DNA of 40,204 nt. It comes from Pseudolactococcus chungangensis CAU 28 = DSM 22330. GTDB taxonomy: Bacteria > Bacillota > Bacilli > Lactobacillales > Streptococcaceae. Shown in pieces: positions 26,825-35,358 of this stretch. Position numbers and translations under genes: made by a program. Location of the stretch: contig NZ_JXJT01000022.1 in the NCBI RefSeq assembly GCF_002441885.1, positions 1 through 40,204 of the forward strand, written 5' to 3'. Below the pieces are notes generated by a model, which worked only from the letters and a program-made list of their open reading frames with translations, was not told the origin of the DNA and made no database searches. The first letter of the stretch is position 1, and the number at the start of each line of letters is the position of its first letter.

Positions 26825-27556
26825 TTATTTGTTTCGTAAGGAATGTTTCCGCCATAAAATGATCGCCGTACCGATCAAAAGAATCCCCAATATACCTAAG
26901 AAGGATTTTGCTTCACCTGTTTGTGGCAAGCGTTTCTTCGGTTTACTTGGTTTTTTATGTTTAGTTGGTGTCACTGGCTTTTCAACGATTGTTCCCACAT
27001 TTTTAGGATAAAGGTGAACGGTAGCTAATTCTTTGTCCGTATAGGTTTTACCGTCTGTGCTCATTTCATACACTGGTAAAGCCACTACTAAGGGTTCGGC
27101 CGCTTTTTCGACTTCTACCTTTTCAGGATCAGGCAATGCCGTTTCAACAATCAGGTAAACCGCATTTTTACCGCCACTGCTTTTAGGTAGTTGGGAAAAT
27201 TTGATTGTGCCTTTTTCATCAGTCAGGCCTTGTCCTCTGATAATTTTTTGATAATCAGCAACATTTTCTTGAATCATTTGAATAGTTGTTGTTTCGTCAG
27301 AGCCTTTGACCAATTTATAATAATCCTCTGTAATGTCATAAATCGTAAAGCCGACCCCTTCGATTGGATCTTTGATATCTTGATCGGCCGCTCCCGTATT
27401 TTGAATAGCTGCATCAGGTGCTTGGTCCCACAATTGTTTGTGGATCACAATATCGATCGTCCTGTCATCCGCAAAGGCTTGTTGCCCCGTAAAGATCCCT
27501 ACCAGCAAAGTTGAAAGAAGTATGGTGATTTTGATGAACAATGATTTATTCTTCAT
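26825..27556 (-). CDS. Minor pilin, LPXTG
   Basis: A 243-residue surface subunit with a signal peptide (about 1-29), one pilin N-domain, LYPKN near residue 187, a Lys/Pro-rich wall-spanning linker and sorting signal LPQTG at 210-214. Residues 35-80 align with residues 38-85 of the backbone pilin (both have IQNTG, then DP(I/L)EG.GFT.YD), so the two are paralogues. With a single domain and a Pro-rich linker it is the probable base subunit that anchors the pilus to peptidoglycan; the role is inferred. It follows the tip gene by 1 bp. Confidence 0.9.
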   Translation of the reverse strand: MKNKSLFIKITILLSTLLVGIFTGQQAFADDRTIDIVIHKQLWDQAPDAAIQNTGAADQDIKDPIEGVGFTIYDITEDYYKLVKGSDETTTIQMIQENVADYQKIIRGQGLTDEKGTIKFSQLPKSSGGKNAVYLIVETALPDPEKVEVEKAAEPLVVALPVYEMSTDGKTYTDKELATVHLYPKNVGTIVEKPVTPTKHKKPSKPKKRLPQTGEAKSFLGILGILLIGTAIILWRKHSLRNK

Positions 27557-27557
27557 A

Positions 27558-30500
27558 TTAGTTCAACTCCTTTCGATTACGGTAGAAGTAGCAGATCGTA
27601 AGAGCACCTGCTGCTGTGACAAGAGCTAAGGCTACTATGATGAAAGTCTGTATACCTGATCCGCCGGTTGCTGGCAGTTGTCCTTTGGGTGTATTAGCAA
27701 CCGTCAATTCGATGACGTTATTGTCCTCATCTTTTAGATTTACTTTGATAGCATCTTTATCAAGATCCTTACCATCATAAGTCACGTCGCCGACAGTTCC
27801 GTCCGCATTTATAGTGACCTCGAAAGTCCCTTCTAAAAGGACAAACCCTTCTGGTGCTTTCGTTTCTTTGATAACGTAAGTTCCTGGACGAACACCGTAA
27901 TGATTACCCGAAGCATCTAAAAACTGACCCGTTCCTTCATCATTGGTCTTCAGAGTAGCCAAAATCGTATTGGAATCCTCTTTTGTGGCTAAGCTGAATT
28001 CAGTATCTGCTAATGGTTTGTTGCTTTGCGAGTTCTTTTTAAGAATTGAAAAGTCAAAATCACGCAGTTCATTGTATTTGATTAAAACAATCTTATTATC
28101 ACTCGTTAAATAGAAACCATCTGTCGTTGGTTTTGAGTTAGCGGTGATTTCTTTGCCATTTGCATCCAGTAGTTTCCCAGCGCTATCGATTTGGAACTTA
28201 AAGACTGTATCGTCTTTCTTATAGCCTGTCGGTACCTTCGTTTCTTCCAAGCTGTAATAGCCTGGTGCCAGGCTAGCAAAAGATTTGGCATCATTTCCGA
28301 TCAAATCATCACCGACAACTTTACCATCATTCGTCCACTTATCGTCATATTGCTTCAACGTGAACTTCGCACCGTCTAATGTTTTACCACTATCTTTATT
28401 ATATTTTTCAACCAATAAAGGACGTTTGGTAAACTCATTTTCAATGGTGTACTTGATAGTGTTGTCTTTGATTTCAATACCCGTTACAGCATCGTTGATG
28501 GTTACTTTACCTTCTGCACTAACGTTGACTTTCCAACTAGTTGTAGTAGCCGTATGTCCAGCTGGTGGTGTAACTTCTGTCAATGTATACTCAGTATTTA
28601 ATTGCAGCTTGTACTTATCATCAGACAACGTATAGGTTCCATCCCCGTTGTCCTTAAGTTCAACGCCTGCATTTGGCAAACTACCTCCACTTAGTTTAAA
28701 GACTGCTCCTTTAAGAGGTGTCTTTCCTTGATCAGAAATTTTAGTGATCTCTAAAGCAAATGGTGTGTAGATTTTTTTATTGGTCCAAATGGTTGTAGCA
28801 GCATTACTTGAAGATTCATAGCCATTGACCGTTGCTTCTTCAAAGCTATAAGCAAAATCTTTCCCTTTGTTGTTGAATTGTGGCAACCAAAGCGATTCAG
28901 TAGCTCCTTGTGTTTCGGCTACTTTTTCAATATTGGTCTTTTCCCAGACATTAGTATCTGTAGCAACATCGCTTTTAGAAAGACGAATAAAACCTTGCTT
29001 CCAAGAATTGCTCTCTGTGGTATCTTTTCGGTTCAAGGTGAAATCAAGAGAATCGGGACGTTTACTCGTATCCTTATCGTATTCTTCCCAAATCTTTTTC
29101 AGATCAAGTTTCACCCCCGGTGCCTTTGCGGAAGGAACGCCAAAGTCTACTTTATTATCCGGATTGTCTCCGTTTGGTGTCAAAGTTGTTTGACCATTCA
29201 TCGGATACCATTTTTCCGGCGTGAAATCTTTATCTTCTGTATTGATACGCACTTGATAATGGATCTGAATTTCTTGATCTTTGCCTAGGTTCAACTCAGT
29301 AGTGGTCACTTTACCATTCGACTGGTTTACGGTCGGTAAATCCGTTACAGCACTATTCCCTGTACTGATGCTCTTCACAGTTGGAGTGCCTTCATAAGAG
29401 AACTGATCACCCAAAGAATCATTGATCGAACCATTGACTATGGTGTTGAAAGATTTCACTACATTTTTAGCTTGTTCATTCAAATAATCAGAAACATCGT
29501 CTGTTGTTTCAGCATCTTTGTATTTACCCTGTGTAGCGATAAGACTTGCTCTATCGCGAACTTGTTGTTCAGTTAAAAAATCTCCATCCTTACTCAGCTG
29601 AATTCCCAGCGTGTGGATAGTTAAGCCCGCATCTTTGGCGATTTTAGCTGCTCCTAATGTGGCCGGCCAAGTACTATCAATATTTGTTCTATTTCCCCTA
29701 GAACCAACCGCATAACTACTATCGAGTTTAGAGGTATTGCCTGGTTCATCCAATCTATTACCAAATTCAGTAGCATAGGTAGTCCCATCAATCGTTTGCG
29801 CAGCGGTTACCTTCTTAGAAAAAGTAGGAACCCCATCGGTCAATACGATCATCATTTTGTTTTCATTGGAGATTCCCGCAAGCATCTGCTGACCTTGCTC
29901 GATCCCGATTTGAGTGTAAGTGCCTCCTGTAAATTTTGGTTTTAAAGTATCATTGATTGCATTTATATGACTAGTATCCGAAACTTTACCTATCGGTACA
30001 GTAAGATAACCGTTAGCCCCTGTTACATATCCTGGACTAGAAAATCCGACTAAACCAACCTTGACGTAATCCCCAATGCCTGCGTCTTTAATGGTTTGCA
30101 AGAAATTTTTCACACCATTTCTGGCTGCACCAGCACGATCATTCCAGCCGTTACTTTGACTCGATTCCATACTTCCTGACATATCCACTACCAAAACAAT
30201 ATCAACTGGTTTTATATCTTGTTGCGTATTACCTTTTACATTCAAATATACATCGTAAAGCCCTGGTTCACTCGTTTCTTTGGCATACTTCCGAATGGCA
30301 AAATCTGTTTGTTTTTCACCATACTGGATATAAGAATGTGTTGTGTCTGATGGATCGCCATTCCAGCTAGTTACACCATCCCAAGTGGCAAAGTTGCGTT
30401 CCTTGTTACCTTGGTGGTTGATCACATTTGTTTGCCCAGCTGGTTGCCAGCTATTAGTCGGAAAAGTTCCTTTTGTAGCATCTTTCGTATATTCTGGCGC

Positions 30501-31217
30501 AATATTGCTGTAATTAATGGAAGAAAATGCACTTATTCCACTAAGATATTTAAGGTTGCTAGAGCCCACTACTACCCGAGAGGAATTTATCTCAGACGAC
30601 GTTGCTTCACTGGCTTCTTCCGTTTGTGCAGTCGTTTCGGTCTCTTGGCTACTGGTGATTTCTTCCGCTGTTGGCGGAGAAGTAGTACTTACTTCTGTCG
30701 TTTCTTCTGTAGCCACTGCTGGTAATTTCAACGCATGCGGACCTTCTACTGCACTAGTCAAAATATTCTTGTTAATAGTGACAGCTTGTGTTCCATCCGT
30801 TTTCGTTGCATCGGCTTGAATTTCAAGAGCTACCTTGGAGACATTTAGCACCGTTGTGAATGAAAGAGAACCCTGCGATTGTTTTGAAAAATCTTTTTCC
30901 GCAAACCATTGGTCATCATTAGCAGCAAAACTGGCATTTTCATTAAAAGCTATTGCTTCTCCATCAGCCGTCACTTTAAATTTCAGTGCTTGATCATTGC
31001 CATCACTTGCTACATTTTTTTCATATTGAAGTTCCCAGTTTAAAGAATTTCCATCTGATGAAACAGAGGAAATGACTTTTAAACCCGCTTGATCTACAAT
31101 TTTATCCGGCTGGATTTCTATCGCATGTGCGATACTTGAACAAGCAATCAAGATTTGAGGGATAAAGCCCATCAAAATAGCAGCCATCATAAACCAGACC
31201 GATTTTTTCTTCTTCAT
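27558..31217 (-). CDS. Tip pilin/adhesin with von Willebrand A domain, LPXTG
   Basis: A 1219-residue cell-surface adhesin. After the signal peptide (about 1-32) come a beta-rich domain (40-165), a Thr/Ser/Glu-rich linker (165-215) and a vWA domain with the metal site D345-x-S347-x-S349 (DMSGSM) and TDGVPTF. About four Cna-B-type domains follow (from about 710, with ETKVPTGYK and ETKAPEGF E-boxes), then LPATG at 1181-1185 with membrane tail. Such vWA pilins (RrgA, EbpA types) bind host matrix. It is first in the pilus operon with a strong GAGGAGGG ribosome site. The signal region contains LIAC, which looks like a lipobox, but the LPXTG tail makes wall sorting more likely. Confidence 0.94.
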   Translation of the reverse strand: MKKKKSVWFMMAAILMGFIPQILIACSSIAHAIEIQPDKIVDQAGLKVISSVSSDGNSLNWELQYEKNVASDGNDQALKFKVTADGEAIAFNENASFAANDDQWFAEKDFSKQSQGSLSFTTVLNVSKVALEIQADATKTDGTQAVTINKNILTSAVEGPHALKLPAVATEETTEVSTTSPPTAEEITSSQETETTAQTEEASEATSSEINSSRVVVGSSNLKYLSGISAFSSINYSNIAPEYTKDATKGTFPTNSWQPAGQTNVINHQGNKERNFATWDGVTSWNGDPSDTTHSYIQYGEKQTDFAIRKYAKETSEPGLYDVYLNVKGNTQQDIKPVDIVLVVDMSGSMESSQSNGWNDRAGAARNGVKNFLQTIKDAGIGDYVKVGLVGFSSPGYVTGANGYLTVPIGKVSDTSHINAINDTLKPKFTGGTYTQIGIEQGQQMLAGISNENKMMIVLTDGVPTFSKKVTAAQTIDGTTYATEFGNRLDEPGNTSKLDSSYAVGSRGNRTNIDSTWPATLGAAKIAKDAGLTIHTLGIQLSKDGDFLTEQQVRDRASLIATQGKYKDAETTDDVSDYLNEQAKNVVKSFNTIVNGSINDSLGDQFSYEGTPTVKSISTGNSAVTDLPTVNQSNGKVTTTELNLGKDQEIQIHYQVRINTEDKDFTPEKWYPMNGQTTLTPNGDNPDNKVDFGVPSAKAPGVKLDLKKIWEEYDKDTSKRPDSLDFTLNRKDTTESNSWKQGFIRLSKSDVATDTNVWEKTNIEKVAETQGATESLWLPQFNNKGKDFAYSFEEATVNGYESSSNAATTIWTNKKIYTPFALEITKISDQGKTPLKGAVFKLSGGSLPNAGVELKDNGDGTYTLSDDKYKLQLNTEYTLTEVTPPAGHTATTTSWKVNVSAEGKVTINDAVTGIEIKDNTIKYTIENEFTKRPLLVEKYNKDSGKTLDGAKFTLKQYDDKWTNDGKVVGDDLIGNDAKSFASLAPGYYSLEETKVPTGYKKDDTVFKFQIDSAGKLLDANGKEITANSKPTTDGFYLTSDNKIVLIKYNELRDFDFSILKKNSQSNKPLADTEFSLATKEDSNTILATLKTNDEGTGQFLDASGNHYGVRPGTYVIKETKAPEGFVLLEGTFEVTINADGTVGDVTYDGKDLDKDAIKVNLKDEDNNVIELTVANTPKGQLPATGGSGIQTFIIVALALVTAAGALTICYFYRNRKELN

Positions 31218-31239
31218 TTCTTCCCTCCTCTAAAAAACA

Positions 31240-31345
31240 ACTAAAGATAATTGCTTATTAATATAAATGTAATGGCATAGTGCGGGTTTTATTTTCAGCC
31301 TGTATCGTAGCTAAACAAATCGAGTTGTGTGTCCGTTTTGGGCCG
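31240..31345 (-). pseudogene. Inc18-type rep gene 3' end (right copy)
   Basis: Bases 31295-31345 on the minus strand encode RPKTDTQLDLFSYDTG and a stop, which is, from memory, the exact C-terminus of RepE/RepR/RepS of pAMbeta1, pIP501 and pSM19035. The next 50 bases also match my memory of DNA downstream of repE (AAATAAAACCCGCACTATG). Everything between the leader and these last 16 codons is deleted, so no initiator can be made. The pilus operon begins about 25 bp past the end of the remembered match. Confidence 0.85.
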
Positions 31346-31381
31346 TTTTCTTAATTGATTGCCTGGTATCTTCTTAAAGAC

Positions 31382-31410
31382 TTGAAATCCCCTCAAAAAC
31401 CCGATATAAT
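31382..31410 (+). promoter_or_regulatory. Promoter of the antisense RNA
   Basis: TTGAAA (31382-31387) and TATAAT (31405-31410) are exactly 17 bp apart. The start point is near 31417. AAACCC (31397-31402) and GGGTTT (31411-31416) flank the -10; on the opposite strand this is the hairpin plus T run that would act as the rep attenuator. Confidence 0.8.
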
Positions 31411-31416
31411 GGGTTT

Positions 31417-31563
31417 ACAGATATTTAAGTATCTGCTTAATAAAGTAATTAAATACTTTACCAAATTTTGGGGCTCGACTTCTTTAATTGATTGCTGGTA
31501 ATCAATTAAGGCTCGCAACTTATTTTCTTGGCGGAAAATAAGTTGGTCGTGGCTCTTTTTTTT
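31417..31563 (+). ncRNA. Inc18-type copy-control antisense RNA (RNAIII-like)
   Basis: A predicted RNA of about 147 nt from a consensus promoter to T8 (31556-31563). Hairpins in order: CAGATA/TATCTG (31418-31435), AAAGTA/TACTTT (31442-31459), TTAATTGATT/AATCAATTAA (31484-31509) and CAACTTATTTTC/GAAAATAAGTTG (31516-31545). All four have exactly 6-nt loops. It is complementary to the rep leader on the minus strand. This matches the known layout in pIP501 and pAMbeta1, where an antisense RNA of about 136 nt drives premature termination of rep mRNA. Since rep is deleted, it now has no local mRNA to control. Confidence 0.75.
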
Positions 31564-31620
31564 GTATTCTTTATTCAGTTCGTTGTTTCTTATATCTAGT
31601 ATATCGCTTTTTAAAAAAAT

Positions 31621-31661
31621 AAGCAATGATTTCGTGCATTTTTTACACGGAATCATTGCTT
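31621..31661. terminator. Hairpin upstream of the rep leader
   Basis: AAGCAATGATT (31621-31631) pairs with AATCATTGCTT (31651-31661) and inner CGTG/CACG pairs extend it. On the minus strand T7 follows. It probably ended the copy-control gene once lying upstream. It is also the joint with the IS5-type fragment. Confidence 0.65.
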
Positions 31662-31664
31662 TTT

Positions 31665-31800
31665 CTAGCCGCTCAAGAGGGTCTCCTTTTAAACTTAATT
31701 TTTCAAGATAGTCGCTATCTCCAAATAAATTCATCTTCAATACCTTGTTAGCTTATTTTTAATCTATTATACCTCTTTTCATAAGTTTTTAGAGGTGCCC
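31665..31800 (-). mobile_element. IS5-family-like element, 5' fragment
   Basis: The outer end GGGCACCTCTAA (reading leftward from 31800) matches the tips at both window edges. From the start at 31734 it encodes MNLFGDSDYLEKLSLKGDPL then ERLEKA, the N-terminal pattern of IS5-type DDE transposases, then passes into plasmid DNA. Only about 136 bp remain. Confidence 0.65.
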
Positions 31801-31959
31801 TTTACTATCTTTTAAACTTGAATTGGTAGTAGAATTCGTCCAATTTTAAGTTTCTGATAAAAGGATGAATCATGATAGTATAATTCTGAACAGGTATAAA
31901 ATATATAAGCTCATAAGCAGAGCAGAAAAAGTATTTGAGTACATATAACTCCAATAATA

Positions 31960-32700
31960 ATCATAATCACCCGTCAAACGGTGGTTTGAACCAGGGCTAT
32001 AAGCCCAGATAACCAGCCAGCGCCTAAAGACGCTAGCTTTCACTTTGTTCAAGCCTCGCTGCTCTTGACTCGTCACTAGCCTCTTAAAGAGGCGATTGTA
32101 TTACTTACCATTATCCCTAAAGGGATCTTCATATTCTTTCACACTCAATTTATCAAGTGAAATATCTTGCTTTTCCTGTTCCTGTATATATTTCTTTATC
32201 GTGGCTTCATTAAGCCCAACTGTACTGACATAGTAGCCTTCTGCCCAGAAATGGCGATTCCCAAATTGATATTTGAGGTTGGCGTGTTTGTCAAACATCA
32301 TAAGAGCACTCTTACCTTTTAAATACCCCATGAAACTTGAAATGCTAATTCTAGGCGGAATACTGACCAACATATGAACATGATCAGGCATCAAATGCCC
32401 TTCGATAAACTCAACTCCTTTGTAGCGACATAATCGGTGAAATATCTCACCTAAACTGCTGCGATATTGATTATAGATTACTTTTCGTCTATACTTAGGA
32501 GTGAACACAATGTGGTAGAACACACCCACTTTGTGTGTGATAAACTATGCGCTTTTTGAGCCATACTTTTCTCCTTTCGCTTTACAATAGGCTTGAACAC
32601 CTTTATTGTAGCGCGTTTGGAGTTTTTTTGGTATAACCGCAGATTGCGCACCCGCATAGCGAGTAGTTTATTTGTCTCGCACCTACGGAGCGAGACGGAC
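31960..32700 (-). mobile_element. IS200/IS605-family insertion sequence (ISEfa4-like)
   Basis: Contains one Y1 transposase gene flanked by short subterminal hairpins (GTCTCGC...GCGAGAC near 32673-32695 and AAGACGCTAG-rich sequence near 32025), and no terminal inverted repeats, as expected of IS200 elements. Exact ends are estimates. The protein resembles ISEfa4 of enterococci from memory. Confidence 0.7.
32101..32563 (-). pseudogene. tnpA: IS200 transposase TnpA, frameshifted near its start
   Basis: The natural ATG at 32563, behind AAAGGAG, reads MAQKAHSLSHTKWVC and then leaves frame; adding one base gives YHIVFTPKYRRKVIYNQYR. The downstream frame alone can start at a GTG (32529) and has 142 residues. 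The HUH motif (PDHVHMLV) and catalytic tyrosine (KKYIQEQEK) are intact. Loss of the first strand of the ferredoxin-like fold should inactivate it unless ribosomes shift. It mediates single-strand peel-and-paste transposition when whole. Confidence 0.82.
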
Positions 32701-32718
32701 TAAAAGTCACATAATGAG

Positions 32719-32753
32719 AAAAACACCAAAGTATTTAATCCTTTGGTGTTTTT
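32719..32753. terminator. Terminator of the efflux/TetR operon
   Basis: AAAAACACCAAAG (32719-32731) pairs perfectly with CTTTGGTGTTTTT (32741-32753) around a 9-nt loop. It lies 24 bp past the TetR stop. Confidence 0.88.
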
Positions 32754-32776
32754 GAAAAATAATAGATATAATCTCA

Positions 32777-33415
32777 TTAAACTTTTGTTGTTATCAGTTT
32801 AATAAGCTGTTCTTCAATGCACTTCAAATCTTTCTCCTCCGACTGTGTTGAGATTTCAAGAACAAATCGTTGAAAAAAGTATGCAAATAGGAGTCCTAAG
32901 CCTGTTCGGATAACCTCACAATCTTCCTGATAAGTAACAATATTGGGGTTATCATTTTGTAACCGGCTTAGCTGCATTTTTAAATCATCAATAATAGTAT
33001 CTTGAATAGCAGCCATTAGACTCTGACGTAGTCCTGAATTAACTAAGATTTCCTGAAGTATTATTTTTATTATATCTGCATTTTGAGCTAAGAAACGAAA
33101 GCGATTCTGAACAATAAAGTGAATAGCATCTTCAATCTTGCTATAGGTCTTCAATTTTGGCAGAAATTCTTTTTTCAACTCAGGAATGAGGGGCTCAATA
33201 ATTTCTGATAAAAGCTCCTCTTTGGTTTTGAAATATTTAAAAATGGTGGCCTGACTAATACTGGCTTTTTCTGCAATTTGGGCAGTCGAAGTCCCATTGT
33301 AACCTTGCCGCGAAAACAGTTCAACAGCAGCAGAAAGGGTCTTCTTTTTTCCAGCAGGCATTTTTTGTACTTTCAGCCAATCCTGATAGCTATGTAAAAT
33401 TGTATTGTTGTCCAT
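32777..33415 (-). CDS. TetR-family transcriptional repressor
   Basis: A 212-residue one-component regulator. The N-terminal helix-turn-helix spans about 24-68 (AAVELFSRQGYNGTSTAQIA, then EKASISQATIFKYFKTKEELL). The rest is a helical ligand and dimer domain with no recognisable ligand signature. It is the third gene of a leftward operon behind the ABC-2 exporter, separated by 25 bp. The palindromes at the operon promoter are its probable operators, so the system likely induces itself when a transported compound binds TetR. The compound is unknown. Confidence 0.9.
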   Translation of the reverse strand: MDNNTILHSYQDWLKVQKMPAGKKKTLSAAVELFSRQGYNGTSTAQIAEKASISQATIFKYFKTKEELLSEIIEPLIPELKKEFLPKLKTYSKIEDAIHFIVQNRFRFLAQNADIIKIILQEILVNSGLRQSLMAAIQDTIIDDLKMQLSRLQNDNPNIVTYQEDCEVIRTGLGLLFAYFFQRFVLEISTQSEEKDLKCIEEQLIKLITTKV

Positions 33416-33440
33416 CGTTACCTCGTTCTTTTCTTCTCTA

Positions 33441-34625
33441 TTATACCTTGCGGTAGCGTTTTAGTCCAACGATATTCAAAATTGTTAAAATGCCAAGGAA
33501 GAAGGAAAGGACAAGCAGGTCATTTCCAAGATGGATAATGCTGGTACCGTTCAGAACAATTTTTGATAAGGCGTGCCCAGCATAATAAAGTGGAAGAACT
33601 TTCCCAATAGATTGCACCCAGTCTGCCATAGAATCTAAAGGAATGATACCTGAAATGAAAAGTTGCGGAGTGATAATGAGCGGGATAAATTGCATCATTT
33701 GAAATTCGGACTTGGCCAAAGTGGACAGCAGGAGACCAAATGCCAGAGCGACGAGCGCAAAAAGAATATTGACAATGATGACATCTCCTATATTGCCAAG
33801 AACTTCTAAATCTAAGAGCCAGATGGTTGATAAGACAATAACAACTGTCTGAAGTGCTGCAATAAGACTATAAGCCAGCATGTAGCCATAGACGATATCA
33901 GATCGCTTGACTGGTGTGGCTAGGAGGCGATCCAGTGTTCCCGTGGTACGTTCTTTCAAAAGAGCCATTCCTGAGATTAGAAAAACAAAGAAGAATACAA
34001 AGAAGCCCATCAGAATAGGAGTCATTTTGGTAAAGAAAGTGGTGTCCTCATCTCCATAAATATATTGTTCAGAGAGGTTAATATCATCAGCTTGAGAACC
34101 TTCAATTTCTACTGTTTCGGCTTGGTCGATATTTGCTTCATTAGAATCGCCGGCTTGTAAATTGCCAGACTGGCTTTGTGCCTTTTTAACAGCTTGAGCA
34201 CTGGCTTCTTGTGCCTTCTTGAGATTTTCGATTTGGTCCTGAATTTGCGCTTGCTTGAGGGTGCTCGTTATGACCTGACGGGACAAGTTTGTTTTGCCAG
34301 GATCGGTATTGGTATAAGTTACCTGGTAGATATTTTCGTCCTTGAAGATAAGCACGGCGTCGACTTTTTCATCTTTTAAGGCTTCATTTGCCTTACTTTC
34401 TGTTTTATAATCCTTGGCCTTGATATGTTCCACGTCATCTAGGGATTTGACAATACTATCAGAAACATCGACGGCAGCGATGCTGACATTTGTTTCAGTA
34501 TTAGCGGAAAAAGCAGCATTCATGAGCCACATGATAAAAACAGGCGCCATAAATAATAGGATCAGGGTTCGTTTATCACGTAATAGTTCCATGAATACTT
34601 TTTTTGAAATGGCCAAAATCTTCAT
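33441..34625 (-). CDS. ABC-2 type exporter permease
   Basis: A 394-residue membrane subunit of an ABC exporter (YhaP/DrrB-like ABC2_membrane_3). One N-terminal membrane helix (about 19-38) is followed by an extracytoplasmic region of about 150 residues, rich in Gln, Lys and Ala with a coiled stretch (DQIENLKKAQEASAQAVKKA). Five to six helices then fill 205-385, with the LLKERTTGTLDRLLATPV loop that contacts the ATPase. It overlaps the ATPase gene by 4 bp. Likely role is efflux of a hydrophobic drug or lipid; no specific substrate can be read. Confidence 0.9.
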   Translation of the reverse strand: MKILAISKKVFMELLRDKRTLILLFMAPVFIMWLMNAAFSANTETNVSIAAVDVSDSIVKSLDDVEHIKAKDYKTESKANEALKDEKVDAVLIFKDENIYQVTYTNTDPGKTNLSRQVITSTLKQAQIQDQIENLKKAQEASAQAVKKAQSQSGNLQAGDSNEANIDQAETVEIEGSQADDINLSEQYIYGDEDTTFFTKMTPILMGFFVFFFVFLISGMALLKERTTGTLDRLLATPVKRSDIVYGYMLAYSLIAALQTVVIVLSTIWLLDLEVLGNIGDVIIVNILFALVALAFGLLLSTLAKSEFQMMQFIPLIITPQLFISGIIPLDSMADWVQSIGKVLPLYYAGHALSKIVLNGTSIIHLGNDLLVLSFFLGILTILNIVGLKRYRKV

Positions 34626-35344
34626 TCTAATTCTCCCTCTGCTTTCAAGAAAACTTCCTCAACTGTATTGACACCATATGATGACTTAAGGGCAATGGGG
34701 CTGTTAAAGGCGATCATTTTGCCATCAAGCAACAGTCCAACCTTATCTGTCAGCTCCGCCTCATCCATGACATGGGTGGTAATCAATATGCCAACCCCTT
34801 CAGACTTCAATTGATGCAGTTCTTTCCAAACCTGACGGCGCAGAGCAGGGTCAATACCAACAGTTGGTTCATCAAGAATGAGGAGTCTAGGATTCCCTAA
34901 AAGTGCAATGGCTAAAGACAATCGACGTTTCATACCGCCAGAGTAGCCTGAAACGAACTTATTGAGGTGCTCCGTTAGTTCGACAACTTGTGAGACATGT
35001 TTAATGGCTTCAGGAATCTCAGCGCGAGACAGTCCCTTCATCCGGGCAAAAAATTGCAGATTCTCGAAACCCGTCAGTGACTCATAGAGGGCATCCGATT
35101 GTGCCATATAACCAATTTCTCCCAAGACATAGCGGTTGGGCATATGATGCCCTAGCACAAGCGCCTCTCCCTGATCCGCCTTTTCCATCCCAAGCATGGT
35201 TTTAATCATGGTTGATTTTCCAGCACCGGATGGGCCGATTAAACCGATAATTTGACCAGCTATCAAGTCAAAATTGATCTTGTCGAGAACAAGCTGCTGC
35301 CCAAAGTTTTTAGAGATTGCTTGTAAATCTAATAATTTTTCCAT
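34622..35344 (-). CDS. ABC exporter ATP-binding protein
   Basis: A 240-residue nucleotide-binding subunit. The Walker A is GPSGAGKST (36-44), the Q loop is near MAQSD, the signature YSGGMKRR replaces LSGGQ (as in DrrA/CcmA-type exporters), the Walker B is LLILDEPT and the H loop is TTHVMDE. It is first in the operon with the permease and TetR. The ribosome site AAAGAGG lies inside the sequence following the operator palindrome. Confidence 0.94.
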   Translation of the reverse strand: MEKLLDLQAISKNFGQQLVLDKINFDLIAGQIIGLIGPSGAGKSTMIKTMLGMEKADQGEALVLGHHMPNRYVLGEIGYMAQSDALYESLTGFENLQFFARMKGLSRAEIPEAIKHVSQVVELTEHLNKFVSGYSGGMKRRLSLAIALLGNPRLLILDEPTVGIDPALRRQVWKELHQLKSEGVGILITTHVMDEAELTDKVGLLLDGKMIAFNSPIALKSSYGVNTVEEVFLKAEGELE

Positions 35345-35358
35345 AAGAGCCTCTTTCT

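Noticed and set aside
31120-31217. Lipobox-like LIAC in the signal peptide of the vWA tip pilin, suggesting a lipoprotein.
   Set aside because: The protein ends with a full LPATG sorting signal and sits in a sortase operon; an Ala-x-Ala site follows the cysteine.
31417-31563. The row of hairpins ending in T8 was considered as a tracrRNA, an attC-type array or a riboswitch.
   Set aside because: There are no CRISPR repeats or cas genes, no integrase, and the sequence and layout fit Inc18 rep copy-control DNA with a rep C-terminus beside it.
31393-31740. A 115-codon open frame on the minus strand.
   Set aside because: Its first 30 codons are IS5-like and the rest reads through the rep leader hairpins, so it is a chance fusion and not a gene.
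31870-32076. A 68-codon frame on the minus strand downstream of the IS200 transposase.
   Set aside because: No ribosome site or family pattern; it runs through the IS200 right-end hairpin region.
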